From positions 1 to 64,000 of the forward strand of contig NZ_RXNR01000018.1 of the NCBI RefSeq assembly GCF_003966145.1: DNA of 64,000 nucleotides, written 5' to 3'. This document shows positions 46,404-55,453 of this stretch, piece by piece (position 1 is the first letter of the stretch; each line of letters opens with the position of its first letter). A program made the position numbers and the translations under genes. The notes beneath the pieces were generated by a model that was given only the letters and a program-made list of their open reading frames with translations, was not told where the DNA came from and searched no databases. The DNA comes from Lysinibacillus telephonicus (GTDB lineage Bacteria > Bacillota > Bacilli > Bacillales_A > Planococcaceae).

Positions 46404-47317
46404 TGGAAAAATATTTATCATTTTCTCAAGAAGTAATCGAGGCAAAGGAAAAAGGGCTGGCAATCGTAGCTCTTGAATCAACAATTATTTCACATGGTAT
46501 GCCCTACCCTCAAAATGTTCAAACTGCACGAGAAGTTGAACAAATTATTCGAGACAAAGGTGCTGTACCTGCAACAATTGCACTTATAGACGGGAAAATT
46601 AAAATTGGTTTAACTGATGAAGAGTTGGAGATGTTCGGGAATGCAAGAGATGTTGCAAAAGCTTCTCGCAGGGATTTAGCATTTTTACTATCGACAAAAA
46701 AACTTGGAGCTACAACTGTGGCAGCTACTATGATTGCTGCTGAACTAGCAGGAATTGAGCTATTTGTTACAGGTGGTATTGGTGGTGTACACCGCGGTGC
46801 AGAACATACAATGGATATTTCGGCAGATTTAGAAGAACTTGCTCAAACAAATGTTGCGGTTGTATGTGCTGGTGCAAAATCAATTCTGGATTTAGGACTA
46901 ACTTTAGAATACTTAGAAACAAAGGGCGTTCCTGTTGTTGGATTTGGAACTGATAAATTGCCTGCGTTCTATACAAGAGAAAGTAAGTTTAATGTAAACT
47001 TCCAAATAAATACTGCCCGGGAAGTTGCAGACATGATGAGAGCGAAATGGGAATTAGGCTTGCAAGGTGGAGCAGTTATTGCCAATCCAATACCAGAAGA
47101 AGATGCATTAGATGCAAACTTTATTAACGGAATTATTGAACAAGCGTTAAAAGAGGCTGACGAGAAAGGTATACAAGGTAAAGAAGTTACGCCTTTCTTA
47201 CTTGGAAAAGTAAAAGAATTAACAGAAGGAAAATCGTTGGAGGCAAATATTGCACTTGTAAAAAACAATGCCAAAATTGGCGCAGAAATCGCTATTGCCC
47301 TAAACAAAAATAAATAG
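46403..47317 (+). CDS. psuG: Pseudouridine-5'-phosphate glycosidase
   Basis: This 304-residue enzyme splits pseudouridine 5'-phosphate into uracil and ribose 5-phosphate. Family blocks: [34 protein letters not shown], the Mn-site [36 protein letters not shown] and [15 protein letters not shown]. The start is ATG 46403 with GGAGG 8 bases upstream (TAATG overlap with psuK). The pair forms a complete pseudouridine salvage module, and a terminator follows. Confidence 0.94.
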   Translation: MEKYLSFSQEVIEAKEKGLAIVALESTIISHGMPYPQNVQTAREVEQIIRDKGAVPATIALIDGKIKIGLTDEELEMFGNARDVAKASRRDLAFLLSTKKLGATTVAATMIAAELAGIELFVTGGIGGVHRGAEHTMDISADLEELAQTNVAVVCAGAKSILDLGLTLEYLETKGVPVVGFGTDKLPAFYTRESKFNVNFQINTAREVADMMRAKWELGLQGGAVIANPIPEEDALDANFINGIIEQALKEADEKGIQGKEVTPFLLGKVKELTEGKSLEANIALVKNNAKIGAEIAIALNKNK

Positions 47318-47328
47318 TTTAAAAATTA

Positions 47329-47369
47329 AAGTTTCCACTGATATTTTTATCAATGGAAACTTCTTTTTT
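47329..47369 (+). terminator. Terminator of psuKG
   Basis: AAGTTTCCACTGATA pairs with TATCAATGGAAACTT around TTTT with one mismatch, then a T-run. The next 150 bases hold nothing recognisable. Confidence 0.85.
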
Positions 47370-47524
47370 GAAAGTCTATAGTAAGAACAATCGAGTCGGA
47401 TGATCTAAAGCTCCTTTATGTGTCAAAGGGGGAAACAGCCAAGTTTCAAACAAAATAAACCCTGTTGCCTAGAATTGAGTTGACACCCCGTTCACATATG
47501 TCTAAAGAGTGCAGATTGCCTTTA

Positions 47525-47746
47525 TTATTTACGTAGTGCACCTAGTTCAGAAACAATTGCTTGCATTTCACTAGGGCTGAATGTATTGCGTTTCATCACC
47601 ATTTCGTAAAGATATAAAATATCTTCATAATTTTCATCATTAAAATGCTCAGATTTCATAGCATCGACATTAACCATTCGAAGTTTTTCTTTTATTTGTT
47701 CAATCATAAAGATGACATTTTCTCTTGATGGATTTGATAAATTCAT
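47525..47746 (-). CDS. yfkK: UPF0435/DUF1128 protein YfkK
   Basis: This 73-residue cytoplasmic helical protein matches Yfk[18 protein letters not shown], the acidic [16 protein letters not shown] and [17 protein letters not shown]. Function is unknown but it is widely conserved in Bacillales. The membrane protein YihY/YfkH gene lies about 0.8 kb away, recalling the yfk region of B. subtilis. The ATG lies 9 bases after GGTAGGGCG. Confidence 0.85.
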   Translation of the reverse strand: MNLSNPSRENVIFMIEQIKEKLRMVNVDAMKSEHFNDENYEDILYLYEMVMKRNTFSPSEMQAIVSELGALRK

Positions 47747-47918
47747 TTTTTATCGCCCTACCTTTCAATTATACGGATTTATCATTTCATTACATACGCT
47801 TCGTGTCAACCTAATTTGGGACGTTCCCTTTAAAAAACGTAAAAATTTATATATCATGGTAATGATAAGAAATCTAATATAACTATTTTAATGTTTTAAA
47901 AAGTTTTAGGAGGAAAAC

Positions 47919-48251
47919 ATGATGAGTGAGAGTAAATTATTCAAATCAATTGTAATAGGTGCACTAACAGGAGCGATAATTAGTATGTTTGACCGCAAAA
48001 CGAGAGAACATACAATTGAGATGTCGAAAAAAGTAAAAGATACTGTCATTTATTATGCGAAGAATAAAGATGAGTTACAACATATAATTGAAGAAAAATT
48101 GGATGAAGTACAGGAGTTGTACGATAATGCTTCAGATAATATAAATACGATTGTTCACAAAATAGAAGAGGTAAAAGAGCTGCCAAATACAATTCAAAAT
48201 ATTGTTAGTGATACAAAAAACGCGTTTACAAATAATGTGATAGAAAAATAA
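47919..48251 (+). CDS. YtxH-domain small protein
   Basis: This 110-residue protein has a short N-terminal hydrophobic, glycine-containing segment (KSIVIGALTGAIISMF), then DRKTREH and a long charged amphipathic helix region, typical of YtxH/general stress proteins. It probably sits at the membrane, with the helical part in the cytosol. TTTTAGGAGGAAAAC precedes the ATG. Confidence 0.75.
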   Translation: MMSESKLFKSIVIGALTGAIISMFDRKTREHTIEMSKKVKDTVIYYAKNKDELQHIIEEKLDEVQELYDNASDNINTIVHKIEEVKELPNTIQNIVSDTKNAFTNNVIEK

Positions 48252-48498
48252 TGATCTTTTTCTGAACAATAAAGTACAAAATATTTGAAGAATGTCTGGC
48301 ACAAGGCCCCCAGCCCTTAAGAGCGTGATTTGACCTCGGTTGAAAATTTGTGTTTCTGTCTTCTAATTTGGGCTCGCAACGGCGTAAATCATGCAAATTT
48401 CACTTTTGATGCAAATAAATTGACGGTTTGATATGGTAAGCAGCGTTCGCCGATGCCAGCAGGGTGCTTGCACTTTTCAATAAAGGGGGGAGCTAATT
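48252..48498. other. Unexplained, locally GC-richer intergenic stretch
   Basis: About 48290-48480 has a base composition unlike the surrounding intergenic DNA (GGCACAAGGCCCCCAGCCC, GGGCTCGCAACGGCG). I find no open frame or known RNA motif. It ends at the GGGGGGAG ribosome site of the YihY gene. Confidence 0.4.
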
Positions 48499-49440
48499 TT
48501 GAGTAAAAACAATAAGGAATCTCAAAATGAAATTTTATCTTTTATAAAAACTTTTATTGCACCTGATAAATCCAATATTGATGTAACGACAGTAAAGGGA
48601 TTTTTTCAAGATTTAATCGTTCGTATGAGAGATGTTGATATATCTGGAATGGGTGCTCAATTAGCTTACTTCTTTTTATTATCATTTTTTCCTTTATTAA
48701 TATTCATTGTAACGCTATTGCCTTACTTAGATTTAAATGAAGATTATGTTTTCGACTTTATTCAGACGATTGTACCAACTGAAGTATTTTTACTAACACA
48801 AGGAACATTGACTGAAATTTTAACGACTCATAATGGCGGAGGATTATTATCAATCGGTATTATCGGAACAATTTGGTCAGCTTCGAGAGGTGTAAATGCA
48901 CTAATTAAAACTTTAAATGATGCATATGAGGCAGAGGCAAGGCTAAGTATAATCAACCGTGCGTGGTCATTAGTTTTTACAATTTCACTTGTACTTGTAA
49001 TTTTAATGGTATTACTAATTCCTATATTCGGGCATCAAATCGCGCTATCGCTGTTTAACTATTTAGGAGTAGAAGAAACATTTGCTGAATTTTGGAGATT
49101 TGTTCAATGGATACTGCCGCCGATACTAATTTTTATTATATTGGTTTTAATGTACTGGATTATTCCAAATACAGATCCTAGATTACATTTCACAAGTGTT
49201 TTACCAGGTGCTATTTTTTCAACTGTTTCTTGGCTGGTGTTAATTTATGCATTTTCATACTATGTAAATAATTTTGGCAATTTTGCTTCAACGTATGGAA
49301 GTATTGCTAGTGTTATTTTATTAATGCTATGGCTATATATGACTGGTATGATATTAATTTTTGGTGGATTATTAAATGCCTCAATGCAGAAAAGAAAATT
49401 AGCCAAAATTGAGAAACGGAAAAAATTAGCGTCAACATAA
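48499..49440 (+). CDS. YihY/UPF0761 (BrkB-type) membrane protein
   Basis: This 313-residue protein has six membrane helices. YihY-family motifs are GMGAQLAYFFLLSFFPLLIF near the N-terminus and IGTIWSASRGVNALIKTLNDAYEAE in the middle. The C-terminal FASTYGSIASVILLMLWLYMTGMILIFGG is also typical. Despite the old RNase BN label, the family is not a nuclease; its role is uncertain. The TTG start at 48499 has GGGGGGAGC upstream. Confidence 0.88.
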   Translation: MSKNNKESQNEILSFIKTFIAPDKSNIDVTTVKGFFQDLIVRMRDVDISGMGAQLAYFFLLSFFPLLIFIVTLLPYLDLNEDYVFDFIQTIVPTEVFLLTQGTLTEILTTHNGGGLLSIGIIGTIWSASRGVNALIKTLNDAYEAEARLSIINRAWSLVFTISLVLVILMVLLIPIFGHQIALSLFNYLGVEETFAEFWRFVQWILPPILIFIILVLMYWIIPNTDPRLHFTSVLPGAIFSTVSWLVLIYAFSYYVNNFGNFASTYGSIASVILLMLWLYMTGMILIFGGLLNASMQKRKLAKIEKRKKLAST

Positions 49441-49474
49441 AAAATGACCCAAAATCAATATTTTGGGTCATTTT
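49441..49474. terminator. Bidirectional terminator
   Basis: AAAATGACCCAAAAT pairs perfectly with ATTTTGGGTCATTTT around CAAT. It is shared by the convergent YihY and PfeT genes. Confidence 0.88.
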
Positions 49475-49478
49475 AATT

Positions 49479-51386
49479 TTATATTTTTGAATTTAACATG
49501 CGAAGGCCGTTTAATATTACTAAAATTGTACTTCCTTCATGACCAATAACGCCAAATGGTAAGTCAACTAATTGTAAAAAGTTTGAACAGACTAAAAGGG
49601 CGATTACTGCAATAGAGAAAATAATATTCTGCTTTACGATACGCTGCATTTTTCGGGATAATCGAACAGCATAGGCAATTTTTGATAAATCATTTTTCAT
49701 TAAGACTACATCTGCCGTTTCTAATGCAACATCAGTACCTCCACCCATTGCGATGCCGACTGTTGCAGTTGCAAGCGCAGGGGCATCATTGATACCGTCG
49801 CCTACCATTCCAGCATATTTATATTTTGCTAAATAGTCTTTTATATAATTTACTTTCGTTTCAGGTAGACACTCTGAAATGTATTCATTTACATCAGCTT
49901 CCTTAGCTATTGCTTTTGCCGTTTTTTCATTATCCCCAGTCAGCATTGAAACGTGAATTCCTAACTCTTTTAATAATTTAATAGCCTGTTTTGCTTCTTC
50001 ACGCACAGTATCTTTCATCGCAACAAGTGCTGCAATTCCTAGGTCGTCACGCATAAAAATAACTGTCTTTCCTTCTTCAGCAAGTTTTTCAGCAGCTCCA
50101 CTAGCAAAGCTTTGAGCCTCTTTCCGACCTACAAAATCGGGCTTTCCAACAATATAGCTATGTCCGTCAAACTTTGCTTTTAAACCCCACCCAGGAACAT
50201 CTTCAATATCAATCCCCTGTATAGTGTTGATATTATGATCCTTTGAATATTTCAAAATAGCTTGTGCGAGTGGGTGGTTTGATTGTGATTCAATGGACGC
50301 TAAAGTTGCAATTGTATTTGTTTTATCTAAATCTTCACGTACGATAATATCTGTTACTACAGGAGTCCCAACAGTTAAAGTGCCTGTTTTATCAACTGCA
50401 AGCAATTTAAGAACACTTAAATGCTCTAGATGTAAACCACCTTTAAAGAGAACACCATTTTTTGCTCCATTTGAAATGGCAGCTAAGGTTGCAGGCATAA
50501 TTGATGCAACAAGTGCACAAGGCGATGCAACAACTAGAAGAACCATTGCTCGATAAAATGTTGTTGTCCAATCCCAGCCTAGTACATAGTGAGGCAGGAA
50601 CAGCATTAAAGCAACAGCTAAAAGAACAAATTTAACATATATACCCTCAAATTTTTCGATAAATTGTTGAGATGGTGACTTTTCGCTCTGAGCTGATTGA
50701 ACAAGCGTAATAATTTTTTGGAACAATGTTTCTGAATTTGGTTTTGTCATATTAATAGTTAAAGTTCCATTTAAGTTCACTGTTCCAGCATAGACATCAT
50801 CACCAGCTTGTTTTGTTACAGGCATGGATTCACCACTTATGGCAGATTCGTCTATAGTAGATGTTCCTTTTAGAATCTGTCCATCGGCGGGAATGCGTTC
50901 GCCGGGTTTTATTAACAAATGATCCCCAACAATTAAGGAAGAAACAGCAACTTTTATTGGCTCAAAGGCACCTCGAACTAACCAAGCTTCTTCAGGTTGT
51001 AGATTCATTAATGCTGTAATTTCACGCTTGTTTTTATTCATTGCATACGTTTCAAGGGCACCGCTTAGTGCAAAGATAAAGATCAATACTGCCCCTTCAG
51101 TCCAGTAGCCAATGATTGCAGAACCAATTGCAGCTAATACCATTAATAATTCAACATTTAATGTTTTATTTTGAATGGTTTCAAGAATGCCTTCTTTTGC
51201 TTTTGCGTAGCCACCGATAATAAATGCACTTAAGTATGAAATAATTGCCGCTGTATTTAGGCCACTAGATTCCAATCTCCATGCAAGCAATATAAGCAAT
51301 CCTGATAACAGAGCGGCAATCAGTTCGCCATGTTCCTTAATTTTCTCAATTAGAACATCGTTTTCTCGATTAGAAGTATCCATCAT
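49479..51386 (-). CDS. pfeT: P1B4-type metal ATPase, PfeT/FrvA-like Fe(II) exporter
   Basis: This 635-residue P-type ATPase has no N-terminal metal-binding domain. It has the actuator TIDESAISGESMPV, the membrane metal motif SPC (VASPCALVASIMPA), the phosphorylation site VDKTGTLTVG, HPLAQAI, and MVGDGINDAPALA. HEGST lies in the last helices (IGHEGSTILVILNG). SPC plus HEGST and the lack of an HMA domain define the P1B-4 class, which includes B. subtilis PfeT (formerly ZosA) and Listeria FrvA, exporters of excess Fe(II). A Fur/PerR-type box lies directly upstream. GAGGAGGAT precedes the ATG-ATG start. CadA-type Zn/Cd specificity is less likely because CadA has CPC. Confidence 0.88.
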   Translation of the reverse strand: MMDTSNRENDVLIEKIKEHGELIAALLSGLLILLAWRLESSGLNTAAIISYLSAFIIGGYAKAKEGILETIQNKTLNVELLMVLAAIGSAIIGYWTEGAVLIFIFALSGALETYAMNKNKREITALMNLQPEEAWLVRGAFEPIKVAVSSLIVGDHLLIKPGERIPADGQILKGTSTIDESAISGESMPVTKQAGDDVYAGTVNLNGTLTINMTKPNSETLFQKIITLVQSAQSEKSPSQQFIEKFEGIYVKFVLLAVALMLFLPHYVLGWDWTTTFYRAMVLLVVASPCALVASIMPATLAAISNGAKNGVLFKGGLHLEHLSVLKLLAVDKTGTLTVGTPVVTDIIVREDLDKTNTIATLASIESQSNHPLAQAILKYSKDHNINTIQGIDIEDVPGWGLKAKFDGHSYIVGKPDFVGRKEAQSFASGAAEKLAEEGKTVIFMRDDLGIAALVAMKDTVREEAKQAIKLLKELGIHVSMLTGDNEKTAKAIAKEADVNEYISECLPETKVNYIKDYLAKYKYAGMVGDGINDAPALATATVGIAMGGGTDVALETADVVLMKNDLSKIAYAVRLSRKMQRIVKQNIIFSIAVIALLVCSNFLQLVDLPFGVIGHEGSTILVILNGLRMLNSKI

Positions 51387-51396
51387 ATCCTCCTCC

Positions 51397-51417
51397 TGAT
51401 AATGAATATCAATATCA
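51397..51417 (-). promoter_or_regulatory. Fur/PerR-type operator of pfeT
   Basis: TGATAATGAATATCA at 51397-51411 is a 7-1-7 inverted repeat with one mismatch. Read on the minus strand, the 19-bp site matches the Fur consensus GATAATGATTATCATTATC at about 16 of 19 positions. It abuts the ribosome binding site. Confidence 0.7.
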
Positions 51418-51587
51418 AATTATTTAAATATCAACAATGATAACAGTTTTCATTTAAACTATAATTCTTATTAATTTATAATTATTATAATATAGAACGA
51501 GTATAATGTAAAACTAATTAAATTCCTTTTAGAAGAAATGTGAAGAAAGTTTACTTCTTAGATTGAGTTGAAGAGGGGGACAGGGAA

Positions 51588-51625
51588 ATAAAAAAAGCTC
51601 GTAAGAATGGGATTCTTACGAGCTT
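51588..51625 (-). terminator. Terminator at the end of the fumarase 3' repeat region
   Basis: AAGCTCGTAAGAAT pairs perfectly with ATTCTTACGAGCTT. On the minus strand a seven-T run follows, so it ends transcription coming from fumarase through the repeats. Confidence 0.85.
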
Positions 51626-51655
51626 AAAATGTTAACTTGGTAAGTTGTGTTTTTT

Positions 51656-51979
51656 GCTGTCGGCTTCGCCTTTCGCGCAGCGGAGATAAAATAAAAACTT
51701 CTGAGTATAATGTTTCAAAGTATAAAATTTTCTCTTTTTATTTAGAAAACTCTCTCCGCGTTAGCGCTGTCGGCTCCGCCTTTCGCGCAGCAGAGTTAAA
51801 ATAAAAGCTTATAATAAAGAATACTTATGAAAAAGAATACCTTTCTTTATTAGAATACTCTCTCTGCGGTTATCGCTGTCGGCTTCGCCTTTCGCGCAGC
51901 GGAGATAAAATAAAAACTTCTGAGTATAGTGTTTCAAAGTATAAAATTTTCTCTTTTTATTTAGAATACTCTCTCCGCA
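51656..51979 (-). repeat. Three tandem copies of the fumarase gene 3' end and trailer
   Basis: Copies begin at 51656, 51776 and 51875, each with GCTGTCGGCTTCGCCTTTCG or a one-base variant. Each ends with an 18-bp block (about 51750-51769, 51853-51868 and 51961-51978) that on the minus strand reads Ala-Glu-Arg-Val-Phe-stop. This is exactly the fumarase C-terminus. Copies 1 and 3 differ at about two of 100 positions, whereas copy 2 has a divergent middle. Only copy 3 is joined to the real gene. Confidence 0.85.
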
Positions 51980-53511
51980 TACTGCGAAAGTTTTTCTAGT
52001 GATGATTTTTCAACGTCTGCGTGTAATGAGTTGCCGTGTGAGTCCATTGTTACTACCGCTGTGAAGTCTTCAACAGTTAGGTGCCACATTGCTTCAGGAA
52101 TACCGAATTCTTGTAAGTCAACACCGTCAACAGATTTAATACAGTCAGCGTAGTATTGAGCAGCTCCACCAATTGCATTTAAGTAAACACCGCCGTGTTC
52201 TTTAAGTGCAGCTAAAGTTTTTGGTCCCATACCACCTTTACCAATTACAGCGCGGATGCCGAATTTTTTCATGATGTCGCCTTGGTATGGCTCCTCACGA
52301 ATTGACGTTGTAGGACCAGCAGCTTTAACTGTCCAGTTGCCGTTTTCGTCTTTTGCCATTACAGGTCCGCAGTGATAAATAATTTGACCGTTTAGATCAA
52401 CTGGTGCATCGTGGCTCATTAGATGGTGGTGGATTGCGTCGCGTCCAGTATACATACGGCCGCTAATTTTAACAACGTCCCCAACTTTAAGTTCACGAAT
52501 TTGCTCTTCAGTAATAGGTGCTTTTAATTCTACTACTTTACTTTCAGATTTTGTTTCAGTTTTTGGCTCGTCACGGAAAGAGATTTTTTCGCCTTCTTGG
52601 TAATGCCATTTAATGATTTCGCCTGTATTTGCGTCGATATCAATTGCCATACGACGGTAAGCCCAGCAGTTATACGCTACTGATACATAGAATGATGCCG
52701 GTATACGGTGCATTACACCAATTTTACAGCCTAGTAATGTTGCTTCACCACCAAAGCCCATTGTTCCAACACCAAATGTATTTGCTTTTTCTACGATGTA
52801 TTCTTCTAATTTTGCTAAATCAGGATTTGGATTAACATCATCAACATGTCGGAATAGTTGTTCCTTCGCAAGATCATATCCAGAAGAACGATCTCCTCCG
52901 ATACCTACACCGATGAATCCAGCTGAACAGCCTTGTCCTTGTGCTTGCCATACTGAATGTAGAATACATTTACGGATTCCGTCTAAGTCACGACCAGCAC
53001 GGCCAAGACCTTCTAATTCACAAGGTAAGCTGTATTGAATGTTTTTGTTTTCACAGCCGCCGCCTTTTAGAATTAGCTTTACTTCTATGTAGTCTTTTTC
53101 CCATTGTTCGAATTTAACTACAGGTACACCTTCACCTAAATTATCCCCACTGTTTTTACCCGTTAATGAGTCAACAGAGTTTGGACGTAATTTTGCATCT
53201 TTTGTAGCTCGAACTACAGCATTGCGAATCATTTTTTTAATTTCGATTTGGTTTACGCCAACAGGAGTTTTTACTTTAAAAGTAGGTAAGCCTGTATCCT
53301 GGCAGATTGGTGATACGTTATCCTCCGCCATTACGATGTTATTAGTAATTGTGTCTAAACTCATTGCAGCACGAGTGCCTGCATTTTCTGCTTCTTTTGC
53401 CTTTTTAATTGCACGGCGAACGTCTGCAGGTAAATTTGTTGACGTTTCAGTTACTAAATCATAAAGGCTTTTTTCTAAAGTTTGTAAATAGGATGTTGCC
53501 ACTTGTGACAT
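51961..53511 (-). CDS. fumA: Class I fumarate hydratase (iron-sulfur)
   Basis: This 516-residue TCA-cycle enzyme hydrates fumarate to malate. The [4Fe-4S] cysteines are in SPICQDTGLP, the GCSAGFIGVGIGGDRSSG region and the C-terminal-domain YHCGP. N-terminal alpha and C-terminal beta (GDVVKISGRMYTGRDAIHHHL, AAGPTTSIREEPY, GKGGMGPKTL) domains are fused, as in FumA/B. An aerobic Bacillus would more usually carry the iron-free class II FumC, so iron supply matters for this step. The start is ATG 53511 (MSQVATSY) after GGGGGAATAT; the longer frame to 53550 has no site. The last five codons are copied twice downstream. Confidence 0.92.
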   Translation of the reverse strand: MSQVATSYLQTLEKSLYDLVTETSTNLPADVRRAIKKAKEAENAGTRAAMSLDTITNNIVMAEDNVSPICQDTGLPTFKVKTPVGVNQIEIKKMIRNAVVRATKDAKLRPNSVDSLTGKNSGDNLGEGVPVVKFEQWEKDYIEVKLILKGGGCENKNIQYSLPCELEGLGRAGRDLDGIRKCILHSVWQAQGQGCSAGFIGVGIGGDRSSGYDLAKEQLFRHVDDVNPNPDLAKLEEYIVEKANTFGVGTMGFGGEATLLGCKIGVMHRIPASFYVSVAYNCWAYRRMAIDIDANTGEIIKWHYQEGEKISFRDEPKTETKSESKVVELKAPITEEQIRELKVGDVVKISGRMYTGRDAIHHHLMSHDAPVDLNGQIIYHCGPVMAKDENGNWTVKAAGPTTSIREEPYQGDIMKKFGIRAVIGKGGMGPKTLAALKEHGGVYLNAIGGAAQYYADCIKSVDGVDLQEFGIPEAMWHLTVEDFTAVVTMDSHGNSLHADVEKSSLEKLSQYAERVF

Positions 53512-53619
53512 TATATATTCCCCCCAGAATATTTGAAATTTACACTCCAAGCATTATTATACCTTTTTAATTTCATGAAAAAAAGTGTGATAGCTTAATA
53601 GTCTTGCTAGAAAAAGAAA

Positions 53620-53637
53620 CCAAGCATTGTTGCTTGG
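53620..53637. terminator. Short hairpin terminator
   Basis: CCAAGCA pairs perfectly with TGCTTGG around TTGT. On the minus strand a T-rich tract follows, ending the SE1561-like gene. Confidence 0.65.
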
Positions 53638-53645
53638 CCTATTTG

Positions 53646-53843
53646 TTACTCGTTTGTCAATTCATTGCGGTTATGGAATTGGTCCATTTTCTCCTCAACA
53701 TCATCGATAATTTTGATAAGTCGATCGATATCTTCAATATCAGCAGTTTCAGGATCGATAGCATCTAAAACCTCGACGAAAATTTGAAGACGTTCTTTTA
53801 AATAATTGACTTGTTTATTTTTATCAGTTATTGGGTTCGACAT
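53646..53843 (-). CDS. SE1561-family small protein
   Basis: This 65-residue, highly charged helical protein has the pattern VNYLKERLQIFVEVLDAIDPETADIEDIDRLIKIIDDVEEKM of the SE1561 family found in Staphylococcus and Bacillales. There is no membrane segment. Function is unknown. GAAAGAGGTGG precedes the ATG. It lies upstream of and in line with fumarase, but a terminator separates them. Confidence 0.65.
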   Translation of the reverse strand: MSNPITDKNKQVNYLKERLQIFVEVLDAIDPETADIEDIDRLIKIIDDVEEKMDQFHNRNELTNE

Positions 53844-53971
53844 AAATCCACCTCTTTCGTCATGACCATCATAGCGAATTTATAGCCTATGTTCAATTGT
53901 TATGTTGAAATAAAGCTTAGGATTTGAAATGGGTCCATTGAATCATTTAAGTTATTTTTTTATTCTGAATA

Positions 53972-54000
53972 TTTACACAAATGGTTTTATGTGATAAATT
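53972..54000 (+). promoter_or_regulatory. Possible promoter
   Basis: TTTACA and TAAATT are spaced 17 bp, about 40 bases before a small frame with a Shine-Dalgarno-like AAAGGAG. Confidence 0.4.
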
Positions 54001-54038
54001 AATAATACTTATAAGTAAAGGAGATGGTCGGAAGATAA

Positions 54039-54143
54039 ATGCTCACTCAATCTATGAAAAGGAGGGAGTTTAAACAATTTTTCGGCTATCGAATGGCCGA
54101 ATTGGAGTTTATGCAACTGAAAATGGAGTTATCTGAAATGTAA
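54039..54143 (+). CDS. Candidate 34-residue peptide gene
   Basis: ATG at 54039 opens 34 codons (MLTQSMKRREFKQFFGYRM..., ending ELSEM). It is basic in the first half and Met/Glu-rich in the second. A promoter-like pair lies upstream and a strong terminator begins three bases after the stop. AAAGGAG is 15 bases from the ATG, which is long. A small RNA carrying the hairpin is an alternative. No family is recognised. Confidence 0.4.
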   Translation: MLTQSMKRREFKQFFGYRMAELEFMQLKMELSEM

Positions 54144-54145
54144 AG

Positions 54146-54186
54146 ACCCTAGCGAACATTCGATTTGATGTCGCTAGGGTTTTTTA
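54146..54186 (+). terminator. Strong terminator
   Basis: ACCCTAGCGA pairs perfectly with TCGCTAGGGT over a 15-nt loop, followed by six T. Confidence 0.88.
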
Positions 54187-54269
54187 TTTGGAAAATTTTG
54201 AAGCTATTTTCCACTTGATATGTTAACATAGTATCGCAGATTTGGGATGATGTATGTTGGAGGGCAGGC

Positions 54270-55448
54270 ATGTTAACAACAGAAAAATACGAACAACGAA
54301 GATTTTGGACTTTAATAGCCATTGTTTCAATTTCAGGATTTTCGCAAGGTATGCTATTACCGCTAATTTCCGTGATTTTTGAAAAAGACGGTGTTTCTTC
54401 TACACTAAATGGATTAAATGCTACTGGATTATACATAGGAACATTATTGATTTCACCATTCATAGAACAACCATTAAGAAAATTTGGGTATAAATCCGTT
54501 ATTGTAGTTGGAGGAGCAATCGTTTTTATTTCACTATTATTATTTCCACTTTGGCAAAACGTTTTGTTTTGGTTTATTTTACGTTTACTTATAGGTATTG
54601 GGGATCATTGTCTTCATTTTGCCACTCAAACATGGCTAACTAGCTCTGCCCCTAAAGGGAGCTTAGGAAAAAGTATGTCCATATATGGTTTGTCTTTCGG
54701 TGTTGGTTTTGCAGTTGGACCGTTAATGGTAAACCTTGTAGAAATTTCCCAAGCACTTCCATTTATTTTATCTTCAATACTTTGCATAATTGCGTGGTCT
54801 TCAGTATTTTTTGTTCGAAATGAACATCCAGAAGTATTGAAAGGGGATAGTAATGAAACAAATAGTATTACTCGATATAAGTTATCGTTTAAGTATGCAT
54901 GGGTTGCGTTTCTGCCGCCATTTGTATATGGCGTATTAGAAACATCATTGAATGCCTTGTTTCCAGTGTATGCCCTACGAAAAGAGTTTGATGTATCTAT
55001 CGTGTCAGTTATTTTAGCCGCATTTTCAATAGGAGGAATTTTAACGCAAGTACCTATAGGAATTATTGGAGATAAGGTTGGAAGAAGAAAGGTTATATTA
55101 GTAACATTTTTTGCAGGGGCAGTTATTTTTAGCGTTGGTAGTTTACTAGAACAATTTCAGCCTGTAGTTGTGGCGGTATTTTTATTATCGGGTATGTTCC
55201 TAGGATCGCTTTTCTCAATGGGTATTACATATATGGCTGAACTTACACCTAAAGAGCTTTTGCCAACAGGAAATTTACTATGTGGGATTTTCTTCAGCTT
55301 AGGAAGCCTCACTGGACCGTTTATTGGGGGTTTGTATTTACAATTAGTTCAAACGATTAGTTTTTTACTATTTATCGCAGCTATATTAATAATTATGTAT
55401 TGTATTGTCTTTTTCTTTGGAAAAAAATTAAAAACTATAACAGATTAA
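54270..55448 (+). CDS. MFS transporter
   Basis: This 392-residue transporter has twelve predicted helices in two halves. The MFS loop motif GDKVGRRKVIL occurs between helices 8 and 9 and a degenerate one between 2 and 3 (EQPLRKFGYKSV). RLLIGIGDHCLHFATQTWL in helix 4 is distinctive. It resembles the YfkF/YcaD-like drug or metabolite efflux group; the substrate is unknown. GGAGGGCAGGC precedes the ATG. It is monocistronic with a bidirectional terminator. Confidence 0.85.
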   Translation: MLTTEKYEQRRFWTLIAIVSISGFSQGMLLPLISVIFEKDGVSSTLNGLNATGLYIGTLLISPFIEQPLRKFGYKSVIVVGGAIVFISLLLFPLWQNVLFWFILRLLIGIGDHCLHFATQTWLTSSAPKGSLGKSMSIYGLSFGVGFAVGPLMVNLVEISQALPFILSSILCIIAWSSVFFVRNEHPEVLKGDSNETNSITRYKLSFKYAWVAFLPPFVYGVLETSLNALFPVYALRKEFDVSIVSVILAAFSIGGILTQVPIGIIGDKVGRRKVILVTFFAGAVIFSVGSLLEQFQPVVVAVFLLSGMFLGSLFSMGITYMAELTPKELLPTGNLLCGIFFSLGSLTGPFIGGLYLQLVQTISFLLFIAAILIIMYCIVFFFGKKLKTITD

Positions 55449-55453
55449 ATAAT

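Noticed and set aside
45315-47317. A regulator plus ribokinase operon for an unknown sugar
   Set aside because: The HTH-PfkB fusion followed directly by a clear PsuG makes pseudouridine breakdown the better explanation.
49479-51386. CadA-type zinc/cadmium exporter
   Set aside because: The membrane motif is SPC rather than CPC, HEGST is present and the HMA domain is absent, which define the iron-exporting P1B-4 class.
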